From a virus: DNA of 36,911 nucleotides. Positions 1 to 8,259 of the stretch are shown in pieces. The notes beneath the pieces were generated by a model. That model had not been told where the DNA came from. It saw nothing but the letters and a program-made list of their open reading frames with translations, and did no database searches. Both the position numbers and the translations under genes were made by a program. The first letter of the stretch is position 1; the number at the start of each line of letters is the position of its first letter. Where the stretch lies: IMG/VR virus record IMGVR_UViG_3300020213_000067, positions 1 to 36,911 of that record; one strand, written 5' to 3'.

Positions 1-3000
1 CCACCGAGAAGCCGGGCCTTGGCGATTTCGGCAAAAAGCTCGAGGGTGCCAGAAAAGATTACGCCGCCTCCTACCGCGATGCGCTGAAGGAAGCCGCGGA
101 AGTCGACATCGCCAAAGAGCCCCTGTCGAAGTCCTGGCCTGAGCCCGACTACCAGAAGCTGCTCGAAGCGGGCGCCGATCCGTTCGCCGTTGGCTTTGTC
201 CACGCCGCCCGGGACGAGGTTCCGACCAAGCCGATGCGCTCCTGGAGGCTTGAGTCATGGGTCAAGCGGGTCAGCAGCCTGCGCGAGACCAGCAACGCCA
301 TTTTGGCGGGCGAAATTCCCGTTGACCAGTTGCGCTCCAAGCTCAAGGGCTTCGAGAAATTGACGGTTATTCAAGATCGCGCCGAACTGTACGGCATCCT
401 CGGTCACGAAAAGAGCCTCAAGGGAATCAGCATCGCTCGCGGCGAGTACAGCGTACACGGTGGGGTTTCGTACAGCCCGCCGAAACTCATTTGGAGCATC
501 GAGGGCAAGGAAAAGAACACGCTGATGTCCCGCTGGCCCAAGACCTACGCGACCGGCGACACGCGCGAAGAGGCCATCGAGAACTTCAAGGCGAAGTGGA
601 GCGAAGCCGCGCCAGAGGAAGGCGTCAAGAAGGCTGACTTCAGCATCTACTCGCGCCGTGGCGAGAAGGCGTACTTCATCGGGAAGAAGATCGGCAAGAA
701 CGTCGTCGAACTGAAAGGCGGGTTCACCGACATCAAGGAAGTCAGGAAGTGGAAGGACGGGCACCAAGCAGAACTCGAAGCGATGCTTGAGAAATTCAAG
801 GACGTTCCGAGCGAGCGCCGCGAATCAAACTCGCCTCGCGTGGGCGAAGATCATCGCAACGGCGCCGACGTGACGCCAGAGCAATTCACCGAAACCTTTG
901 GATTCCGCGGAGGACAATTCGGAAATTCTATGCCGCAGGCCGAGCGGCAATCAAACCTGAACGAGACCTACGACGCGCTGATGGACCTGGCCGGAGTGCT
1001 GGACATTCCGCCGAAAGCCCTGTCGCTGAATGGCGAGCTTGGGATTGCTTTCGGTGCTCGCGGGACTGGCGGAAAGAACGCCCCTGCCGCGCACTACGAA
1101 CCGGACACCACGGGAAAAGTCACCGACAGCCGCGTGGTCATCAACCTTACCCGCAAGCGGGGTGCGGGCAGTCTCGCGCACGAATTTTTCCATGCGCTCG
1201 ACAACTACTTCGCCAGGATGCGAGGCGAGAAGGGCGGGTACATTTCCGAGATCCCGGAAGCGCGCGGAGAGGGTGTGCGGCCCGAGATGGTCCAAGCCTT
1301 CAAGCGCGTCATGCAGGCAATCAACGCAGGAAAGCTCATTGCCCGCTCGCGCAAACTCGACGAGACGCGGAGCAAACCGTATTGGGCGACCAGTCTTGAG
1401 TTGGCTGCGCGGTCGTTTGAAAGCTATGTCGTCGCCAAACTTCAAGACCAGGGCGCCTCCAACGACTACCTCGCCAACATCGTGTCCGAGGACTACTGGA
1501 ACGCTGCCACAGAACTCGGGATCGAGAAGGGCGATACCTACCCGTATCCGCTTTCTGCCGAGTCGCCTGCCATCCGGGCCGCATTCGACGAGTTTTTCAA
1601 AACCGTTGAAACGAAGGAAACCGACCGCGGCATTGCCCTCAACAACATCGAGCCCATGACCGTGCCGCAGGTGCGGGTGCCGGACACGCTGCGCAAGTCA
1701 CTTGGCAAGCTGGATGCCGGCAAGATCACCAACGAGGAATTCGCGCAGAACGTGCGCGATCTTCTCGGGGCGCTCACGACGCGCAAGGAAATCCGCGAGA
1801 TCAAGGAAGGGAGTAGGGACCGCGTGCGGGGGGCGGAGTGGTTCAAGGAGCGGCTGATCCGCGCCGGCCGGTTGGGGGAATTGACCGCGGAGCAAACAGA
1901 CTTCGCCCTGTGGCTGCTCGAACGCTCGCCGCAGGTGGCCGAGGACCTGGGAATCTCCATCCGGGAGAAGATCAACGGCGGCTCGGCAGGGCAGTACAAC
2001 CCCTATTCGCGCGTGGCGATCTACGCGACCTCGAGCAAGAACACCGAAACGACGGTGCACGAGATCCTGCACCACACAGAGCGCATGATGCCGCCCGAAG
2101 TGCAACGGGGCATCGCCAAGGAATACGAGCGGCAGATGCTTCGCGCCTGGAACAAGGGCACGAAGGCCGAGCGGCAGATTTTGCAGGACATGGTGCTGGC
2201 GCAGGCCGGGGACACGAAGGCTTACCGGCGCGTCACGCACGCCATCACCTACGGCAAGGTGGAATACGGGTTCTACCAGTTCACGAACCTGTCCGAATTC
2301 TGGGCGGTGAACGCAAGCCGGATCATGGGCGCGCGCTACGAGGCGCAATCGTGGGTGGCTAAAGCTCGCCAATGGCTGCGCGAGCTGGTGCAGAAGATCA
2401 AAGCCCTGTTCGGCGCGAAGTCGGACGCGGCGGTGCTCAAGGGCCTGCAGGCGGTGCTGGATGGAACGGGCGAGCGGCTATCGAAGGACATGCTCACGGG
2501 GTTGGTGCAGGCGAAGTTCGAGAACGTAGAGCCGGACAGCGATGCCGCAGGCCGGCAAGAGTTGGCTGATCGAATTGACGCGATCCTGCGCGGCGAAATG
2601 TCCGGGCAGCCGCTCTATCTCGGTCAGACACCGGCCGTGCTTCGTCGGCTTGGCATGAAGCCCTTACCGATGGGGATTATCGAGAGCAACGCGGAGAAGT
2701 CGGTGTTCGACCACGGCGTGCTGTCGCGTGAAATGAAGGCATTGGCCGATTTGCTGGCCGATCCAGTCGCGGTGTTCGACTCCGCGACCGTGCCTGGCGC
2801 GGTCGTTGTTGCAACCGATCTTGTGAAATCGGACGGCCGCCCGGTGATTGTGGCCGTGCACCCGAATATGGAGATTCGCCGGGTTGCCGCCAACGAGGTC
2901 AAGAGTGCGTATCCACGCAACGACCACGAAGCCACAATGAAGCGGTGGTTTCAGGATCGGCTGCGGTACGTCAACAATGAAAAACGCCCCGAGTGGCAGA

Positions 3001-6000
3001 GATTCACAGGGCTACAATTGCCCGAGAAGATGCCAACGCGGAGCGCAGAAAAGATTGTGCTCACGGAGCGGGATATTGTCAAGGCCGACCGCGCTGCGGC
3101 ATGGGGTGCAGACCCGTTCAGAAAGCCGCAAGCCTCGCGTGGCGCTGGTGCATCCGAAACCGGCACTCCGGTAGATGAAATCATCGCCATCCTCAAGGGC
3201 AAGTTTGGCGCTGGCATTGACCGCGCCCTGAGCTCCGGCCTGCTGAATATCGCCCGCACCCCCGAGGGACTCCCGCCAAACCTGCGTTCCAGAACAACGA
3301 TCGAAGAGGGCTGGTACGACGTGAAAGCCCGCGACGGCAAGGGGGCGGTCTGGATCGTCGCCTCCAACATTGCAAAAGATCGCGTGGTGCCGGTGTTCTT
3401 CCACGAGATGGGCGAGCACCACGGCCTGCCGTTGATGCTTGGCCAGGCGGGTTATGACCGCTTGGTGGCCGATGTGCGCTCGGTGCACGCTGCTGGCAAG
3501 GCGACGGCGGTGGAAGCGGCCTGGGCGCTGGTGAAAAGGCAGCATCCGAAGCTCGACGAGAAGAGCGAGGATTTCGTGGCCGAAGTGCTGGCCAAGGTGG
3601 GCGAGACGGCCGCCGGGAGATCCTTGCCCTTCTACCGCAGGCTGATTGCCGCGGTGCGGGCGTTCCTGCGCACCCTGGGGCTGACGGGCACCGTGACCGA
3701 CGACGACATCCGGACGCTGGTTGAAGCCAGTGCGAAGCGGCAGATTGCGAAGGCAGGGGAGGCGAGGGGCTACCCGGTGCGCACGGAGCCGGCGGCTTCG
3801 GTGGACGGGCGCGCGCCATGGGACGAAGCCCACTGGAAGGAAGCGCAGGAGTATGAGGGGCGGTTGTTCGGTGGCGCTTACGACCAGAGCCGCCTTGCGT
3901 CAGCGGCGAAGGACGCGCCTATCCGCGCCATGATCGCGCATGGGCGCGAGCGATACAACGCGCTTCGGAAGGAATTTGGCCTTGAGCCGGTCACCGACTG
4001 GCGCGAGCGCCCGCCGCGCCATCAACTAGTGCAATTCCTGAAGGCGCCCGACGTCAAACAATCCCCTAAAGCCCAAGCCGAGCGCATCAAGCTCGCGACG
4101 CAGACGCCTGAGTTCAAGCAGTGGTTCGGAGATTCGAAGGTGGTCGACGCGAAGGGCAAGCCCCTGACTGTGTATCACGGGACTTGGCAAGATTTTAGTG
4201 CGTTCAAGTCGGGTGACGACGGGGACCTCGGGCCGGGGATGTACTTCAGTAAAACGCCCGATGAAGCGAGCATCTACGCCGGTATGGAACCGTCCGACAC
4301 TGGGGGGCGGGTTATGCCGGTGCACCTATCAATCAAAAGACCAGCGCCAGAGAGCCTCGCGGCGGAATTAGAGTCAACGCTCGGGCGAGGTGTTACTGCA
4401 GAACTGCAGCGGCGCGGGTACGACGGAATTCTGGGTGACGACACGGTGGTCGCCTTCCACCCCAACCAGATCAAGTCCGCCATCGGCAACCGCGGCACCT
4501 ACGACCCCACCAACCCCAACATCCTCGCCTCGCGCAACGACCAGAACGAGATGTTCACGGGATCAGAGGGTGTTGACCTTCGCACCCCGAAGGGCCAGAA
4601 GCGCGCCGAATTCGAGGCAAAGAAGATCGTGGGCGACATTCTCCAGTCGTCCAAGAAGTTCAACTGGTGGCACAAAACCGTGGGCACCCAGTACCACAAG
4701 GCCACGGTGGATTCGCACTTCGGGCGCGTGTTCAAACTCGGGCAGGAATTCCTGGTCGACGTGAGCCGCTTCGCAATACAGGCCGAGGCCAAAGCCCAAG
4801 ACTTGCTGCACCGGATCGAGCGGGTCTCGGACGTGAACCCGGTCAAGATCACGCAGCAAATCCGGCAGGACAAGGTGGACCATCCCGTGATTGCCCGGGC
4901 GCTGTTCGATGGAACCTTGGCCGGCGGGGAAAACCCGGAGAACGGGCGCGTCTGGAACAACGGCGAGCTGCGCCGCAAGTTCGGTTTGAACGATCGCCAG
5001 ATTGCCCTGTACCGGCAGGGGCGGGACGCGGTGGACCTGTCGCTCGAGCAACTGGGCGCCTCGATCATGGCGCGGATTGCGAAGACGCACGAGATCATGG
5101 TCAATGCCGACGAGAGCATGGACGACATTCAGGCGCGGATTACGGATGCTCTGACCACGATGCTCGAGGACGTGAATTTCAGGATTCAGGCATCGGCCGA
5201 CGTGGGCGGGAACATGGGGCTCGATCGCCAGAAGGGCGAGGCCATGCAAACGGCGCTCGACAAGGTGGCCGAAGTCAGTAAGCGCGTGAAGGCGCTGCAG
5301 GCCGGGGGTTACATGCCGCTCATGCGCTTTGGCAGCTACGCGGTGGACGTGGTGGAAAAGGTGGAAGGCGGCACCGAGCGCCGGTACTTCTCCATGTACG
5401 AAACCGAAACCCAGGCCAACCAGGCGGCGCGGGCGCTGCGCGAGGAATTCCCGAAAGCGACGGTCTCAGTGAGCCCGGTGTCGAAGGAAGCCTTCAAGCT
5501 CTTCAAGGGCATGTCGCCCGATACGATCGCCATCTTTGCCGACATTGCGGGGCTTGACGAGCACCCCTTGATGCAGGAGTACATCGCGCAGGCGGTGTCC
5601 GATCGCTCGGCCCTGAAACGGCTGATCCAGCGCAAGGCGGTGCCGGGGTATTCGGACGACGTGGTGCGGGTGCTGGCGCAATTCATCGCCTCGAACGCTC
5701 GAGCGGCGAGCGGCAACTACCACCATGCTTCTCTAATGGAAGCGGTGAACGAGATCCCGAAGGACAAGGGCGACGTCAAGGACGAAGCGTTCCGGCTTTA
5801 CCACTACCTGACCGACCCGACCGAAGAGGCCGCAGCTCTGCGGGGCTACCTGTTCTTTCACTTTCTCGGCGGCTCCATGGCCTCGGCCCTGGTGAACATG
5901 ACGCAGCCGGTGTTGATGACGGCACCGTACCTGACGCAATTCGCTAGTGTGGCCAAGGTGACAAGCGAACTGGGCCGGGCGATGAAGGACGGGGCGAAGT

Positions 6001-7274
6001 CGGATTACTTCCCCGCCGACAAAGCCGGGCAGGCCATGAAAGTCGCGGTCGAAGAGGGCATCGTGGCGCCGCACGAGATTTACCAGCTCATGGCAACCGC
6101 ACGGGGCGGGGCAGGGCGCTCGAAGCTCCTGCACGGCGTGACGCGGGTATGGGGCGGGTTCTTCAGCCTGGCCGAAGCGTGGAACCGCCGCTCGACCTTC
6201 CTTGCGGCCCATCGGATCGGGGAAACCATGACCCCGAACGAGCTCGCAAAAGCCGGTGTGGACACGGTGTACGACTTCGCGGTGAAGGCGGTGGAGGAAA
6301 CCCAGGGCATCTACAACAGGGGAAACCGGCCGAACTGGGCGCGCGGCACGATCGGCGCGACGGTGTTCACCTTCAAGCAATTCAGCGTGTCGTACCTGGA
6401 ATGGCTCAAGCGCCTGCCGCCGCAACAGCGGGCCATTGCCGCCGCAGTGCTCTTTCTCGCCGCGGGCATGAACGGACTCCCGGGCGGCGACGACCCGGAC
6501 GACATCCTCGACACCCTCGGGCAGTGGATGGGGCACGGCACGAACATGAAACGCTGGAAGCGCGAGACCGTGGAAGGGCTGTTCGGCGAAGAGGTCGGGC
6601 AATTCGTGCTGAACGGCATGAGCGCGATTCCCGGCATGCCGCTGGACGTGCAGGCACGCTTGGGACTGGGCAACCTGTTCCCGGGCACGGGCCTACTGAA
6701 GCCCTCCGAGACCAACAAGATGCGCGATATTGTCGAATTCGTGGGGCCGGTGGGCGGATTGGCGAAGAGCGCCGGGGATGCGCTCGAGGCGGCGGCCAAG
6801 GGCAATGTGGGTGCGGCTGCGCGCGCGGTGCTCCCGGTGGCCCTGAGAAACGCCGTGCAGGGCATCGAGATGTTCGCCACAGGCCAGTACAAGGACACGA
6901 AAGGCCGGTTGGTGACGGACGCCGACGCCGTGGATGCGATGGTGAAGACGATCGGCTTCCAGCCGGCCAAGATCGCGGCGCAATCCCGGCGCCTGACCGA
7001 GATATTCGAGGACGTGAACCTGCACAAAGTCATCGAGGCCGGCATTGCCGCTCGTTGGGCGCATGCCATTGCCGACGGGGATTCTGATGCGATGAATTCA
7101 GCGCGTCAGGAATTGCTCGACTGGAACGAGTCGAACCCGGACATGATGATCCGGATCGGGCGCAGCCAGATACTTTCGAGGGTGAAGGCAATCAAAGCCA
7201 CGCGCGACCAGCGCACGCTGAAGACTACGCCGAAGGAGCTGCGGGCGCGGGTGATGGTGGATATTGCGGAGTAG
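1..7274 (+). CDS. giant polyvalent virion protein (PLxRFG/LPD family), 5'-partial
   Basis: The frame is open back to base 3 with no start, so this is the C-terminal ~2,423 residues of a larger protein. Residues below count from the in-frame ATG at 234. Upstream of that ATG is a GARKD motif typical of large polyvalent proteins. Then, in order: an LPD1-like zincin with HEFFHALDNYF at 316; a second zincin-like HEILHHTE at 609; a MuF-C-like domain about 794-930; HEMGEHHG at 1057 (HExxEH, not canonical HExxH); an ADP-ribosyltransferase of the ART-PolyVal type about 1290-1425 with YHGT (1314), GMYFS (1335) and FHPNQIKSA (1408); PLMRFG at 1695, the signature of PLxRFG proteins; hydrophobic stretches near 1872-1900 and 2063-2082; and an LPD38-like C-terminus. 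Known: such proteins of temperate podoviruses are thought to be packaged and ejected into the host. Inferred: last gene of the late operon and a virion-borne effector. Confidence 0.93.
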   Translation, partial: TEKPGLGDFGKKLEGARKDYAASYRDALKEAAEVDIAKEPLSKSWPEPDYQKLLEAGADPFAVGFVHAARDEVPTKPMRSWRLESWVKRVSSLRETSNAILAGEIPVDQLRSKLKGFEKLTVIQDRAELYGILGHEKSLKGISIARGEYSVHGGVSYSPPKLIWSIEGKEKNTLMSRWPKTYATGDTREEAIENFKAKWSEAAPEEGVKKADFSIYSRRGEKAYFIGKKIGKNVVELKGGFTDIKEVRKWKDGHQAELEAMLEKFKDVPSERRESNSPRVGEDHRNGADVTPEQFTETFGFRGGQFGNSMPQAERQSNLNETYDALMDLAGVLDIPPKALSLNGELGIAFGARGTGGKNAPAAHYEPDTTGKVTDSRVVINLTRKRGAGSLAHEFFHALDNYFARMRGEKGGYISEIPEARGEGVRPEMVQAFKRVMQAINAGKLIARSRKLDETRSKPYWATSLELAARSFESYVVAKLQDQGASNDYLANIVSEDYWNAATELGIEKGDTYPYPLSAESPAIRAAFDEFFKTVETKETDRGIALNNIEPMTVPQVRVPDTLRKSLGKLDAGKITNEEFAQNVRDLLGALTTRKEIREIKEGSRDRVRGAEWFKERLIRAGRLGELTAEQTDFALWLLERSPQVAEDLGISIREKINGGSAGQYNPYSRVAIYATSSKNTETTVHEILHHTERMMPPEVQRGIAKEYERQMLRAWNKGTKAERQILQDMVLAQAGDTKAYRRVTHAITYGKVEYGFYQFTNLSEFWAVNASRIMGARYEAQSWVAKARQWLRELVQKIKALFGAKSDAAVLKGLQAVLDGTGERLSKDMLTGLVQAKFENVEPDSDAAGRQELADRIDAILRGEMSGQPLYLGQTPAVLRRLGMKPLPMGIIESNAEKSVFDHGVLSREMKALADLLADPVAVFDSATVPGAVVVATDLVKSDGRPVIVAVHPNMEIRRVAANEVKSAYPRNDHEATMKRWFQDRLRYVNNEKRPEWQRFTGLQLPEKMPTRSAEKIVLTERDIVKADRAAAWGADPFRKPQASRGAGASETGTPVDEIIAILKGKFGAGIDRALSSGLLNIARTPEGLPPNLRSRTTIEEGWYDVKARDGKGAVWIVASNIAKDRVVPVFFHEMGEHHGLPLMLGQAGYDRLVADVRSVHAAGKATAVEAAWALVKRQHPKLDEKSEDFVAEVLAKVGETAAGRSLPFYRRLIAAVRAFLRTLGLTGTVTDDDIRTLVEASAKRQIAKAGEARGYPVRTEPAASVDGRAPWDEAHWKEAQEYEGRLFGGAYDQSRLASAAKDAPIRAMIAHGRERYNALRKEFGLEPVTDWRERPPRHQLVQFLKAPDVKQSPKAQAERIKLATQTPEFKQWFGDSKVVDAKGKPLTVYHGTWQDFSAFKSGDDGDLGPGMYFSKTPDEASIYAGMEPSDTGGRVMPVHLSIKRPAPESLAAELESTLGRGVTAELQRRGYDGILGDDTVVAFHPNQIKSAIGNRGTYDPTNPNILASRNDQNEMFTGSEGVDLRTPKGQKRAEFEAKKIVGDILQSSKKFNWWHKTVGTQYHKATVDSHFGRVFKLGQEFLVDVSRFAIQAEAKAQDLLHRIERVSDVNPVKITQQIRQDKVDHPVIARALFDGTLAGGENPENGRVWNNGELRRKFGLNDRQIALYRQGRDAVDLSLEQLGASIMARIAKTHEIMVNADESMDDIQARITDALTTMLEDVNFRIQASADVGGNMGLDRQKGEAMQTALDKVAEVSKRVKALQAGGYMPLMRFGSYAVDVVEKVEGGTERRYFSMYETETQANQAARALREEFPKATVSVSPVSKEAFKLFKGMSPDTIAIFADIAGLDEHPLMQEYIAQAVSDRSALKRLIQRKAVPGYSDDVVRVLAQFIASNARAASGNYHHASLMEAVNEIPKDKGDVKDEAFRLYHYLTDPTEEAAALRGYLFFHFLGGSMASALVNMTQPVLMTAPYLTQFASVAKVTSELGRAMKDGAKSDYFPADKAGQAMKVAVEEGIVAPHEIYQLMATARGGAGRSKLLHGVTRVWGGFFSLAEAWNRRSTFLAAHRIGETMTPNELAKAGVDTVYDFAVKAVEETQGIYNRGNRPNWARGTIGATVFTFKQFSVSYLEWLKRLPPQQRAIAAAVLFLAAGMNGLPGGDDPDDILDTLGQWMGHGTNMKRWKRETVEGLFGEEVGQFVLNGMSAIPGMPLDVQARLGLGNLFPGTGLLKPSETNKMRDIVEFVGPVGGLAKSAGDALEAAAKGNVGAAARAVLPVALRNAVQGIEMFATGQYKDTKGRLVTDADAVDAMVKTIGFQPAKIAAQSRRLTEIFEDVNLHKVIEAGIAARWAHAIADGDSDAMNSARQELLDWNESNPDMMIRIGRSQILSRVKAIKATRDQRTLKTTPKELRARVMVDIAE

Positions 7275-7425
7275 GGGGTAGCGGCCAACCGCCCGTCCGT
7301 CGCTCGTGGAAGAACAGCACTTCGCCGGCCAGCACCCAAAGGAGCGCCCATTCGCGCCTGGCCTCTGCTTTGTAGCGCAGGTTCGCGGTGTCGAGCAACG
7401 CGCCTTCGAGGTCAGCGGTTTTCAC
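7225..7425 (-). CDS. small protein with DUF2591-like N-terminus (probable chimera)
   Basis: Sixty-six residues from a GTG at 7425. The stop of the upstream gene overlaps this start (GTGA). The first ~10 residues (MKTADLEGAL) and 29 bp of DNA are identical to the start of the DUF2591 gene at 8125; the rest is unrelated, and its tail (TPQYPPSPAPAAPSA) runs antisense over the 3' end of the polyvalent gene. I infer a chimera of a duplicated gene start with other sequence, or a decayed gene. No function is recognisable. Confidence 0.5.
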   Translation of the reverse strand: MKTADLEGALLDTANLRYKAEARREWALLWVLAGEVLFFHERRTGGWPLPPTPQYPPSPAPAAPSA

Positions 7426-7459
7426 GTTCCGACTCCATTCGGTGGATATTGCGGAGTAG
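7256..7459. repeat. 19-bp direct repeat pair (7256-7274 and 7441-7459)
   Basis: GGTGGATATTGCGGAGTAG occurs at 7256-7274, where it encodes the last codons and stop of the polyvalent protein, and again at 7441-7459 inside the minus-strand gene 7422-7739. On the minus strand both copies read as TPQYPP. The copies bracket a 166-bp segment that carries most of the small gene 7225-7425, which suggests a recombination or duplication scar. Confidence 0.85.
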
Positions 7460-8124
7460 CCCGGACCATATAAACGCCAGGGCCAGTTTGGCTGCGCTCC
7501 CCGTCCCAAATGCCGACCGGGGTGCAAAGTTGGTAGTCGAGAGCCGTTGCCACTCTGAATTTCCCGCCCTCGAAAACTACAAGATCGCCCGCCATCAACG
7601 CGGGCGGAATAATGGGCGACGGCAGGAGCACGTCACTGAACACTTGAATTGCTCGCACCGGCATGAGGATGTTCGAGCCGATGAATGCCGGCGCCACGCC
7701 TGCGGCTAGAATCGACTGAATGAAACTGCGACGGTTCATTTGTCCGGCACTTCCTCGCCGTACTTTTGGGCCACGAAGCAGCGCATGGCGGCCAACAAAG
7801 GCGTTGGTCCTTCTTTACGGTGTATGTCAGGCATCATCTTCATCTCAAGTTCTTCGGTCATTCGGCAGGCGTCCCACCCTTCGGTGGACCATTCGAGACA
7901 AATCTTCTCCCGCTCGATGATCGGCCCAGCGATGGACCAGTCCATTGAGGGCTGGAACATGCATTCCACGATCCTTTTTCCGGTTAGATCGTTTCCAGAC
8001 CAGTAAAAGTTAGGGTAATAGAGGTCGTTCGGATCGTCGTGTTGATTACACCAAGTGATCGCATAGCCTTCCGCTTTGGCCACCCAGTAGTCGATCAACG
8101 CGCCTTCGAGGTCAGCGGTTTTCA
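7396..8124. repeat. 29-bp direct repeat at two gene starts (7396-7424 and 8096-8124)
   Basis: The two 29-bp stretches are identical and exactly 700 bp apart; they end at the start codons of the genes at 7425 and 8125. The last ~13 bp (the complement of TGAAAACCGCTGA, encoding M-K-T-A-D) recur at the start of the minus-strand gene at 19573, and with one change at 19944. Confidence 0.85.
7422..7739 (-). CDS. small phage protein with twin-arginine-like leader
   Basis: One hundred and five residues, ATG overlapping the stop of the DUF2591 gene (ATGA). The N-terminus MNRRSFIQSILAAG has an RR-S-F motif followed by a hydrophobic stretch, resembling a Tat signal or a membrane anchor. The remaining ~75 residues (beta-rich, e.g. 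MAGDLVVFEGGKFRVA) match no family I can name. It is the middle gene of a three-gene minus-strand operon between the late operon and attP, a usual place for accessory or lysogenic-conversion genes. Export is inferred from the leader alone. Confidence 0.7.
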   Translation of the reverse strand: MNRRSFIQSILAAGVAPAFIGSNILMPVRAIQVFSDVLLPSPIIPPALMAGDLVVFEGGKFRVATALDYQLCTPVGIWDGERSQTGPGVYMVRATPQYPPNGVGT

Positions 8125-8125
8125 T
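7736..8125 (-). CDS. DUF2591 family phage protein
   Basis: One hundred and twenty-nine residues. It has the family's features: MKTADLEGALIDYWVAKAEG at the start, GPIIEREKI in the middle, and GPTPLLAAMRCFVAQKYGEEV at the end. DUF2591 proteins are small cytoplasmic phage and prophage proteins of unknown function. A Shine-Dalgarno-like AGGAAGAAG lies upstream of the ATG. It is the first gene of the minus-strand trio next to attP. The first 29 bp recur exactly 700 bp away at the start of the gene at 7425. Confidence 0.9.
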   Translation of the reverse strand: MKTADLEGALIDYWVAKAEGYAITWCNQHDDPNDLYYPNFYWSGNDLTGKRIVECMFQPSMDWSIAGPIIEREKICLEWSTEGWDACRMTEELEMKMMPDIHRKEGPTPLLAAMRCFVAQKYGEEVPDK

Positions 8126-8149
8126 AGGTTGACTTCTTCCTGACGTTTC

Positions 8150-8178
8150 ATTCTGGTCGCCGTGTAAAAAACGTGTAG
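8150..8178 (+). repeat. candidate integrase arm-type site, left of core
   Basis: ATTCTGGTCGCCGTG followed by an A-rich stretch and CGTGTA. It matches 22 of 29 positions with 8372-8400 on the other side of the tRNA-like core, same orientation. The core also contains a copy of the first 15 bases (8296-8310, 13/15). Arm binding is inferred only from symmetry around the core. Confidence 0.4.
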
Positions 8179-8259
8179 TGAGTGAAGTTTCTCATAGTGG
8201 GGATAAGTTGGCTTGGCGGCTAGAATCGGGTTGGGCCGGCGCTGCCAAGTTGCTGAACC

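Noticed and set aside
5733-6602. Minus-strand frame of 289 codons
   Set aside because: Antisense shadow of the polyvalent protein; His/Arg/Val-rich and without domain.
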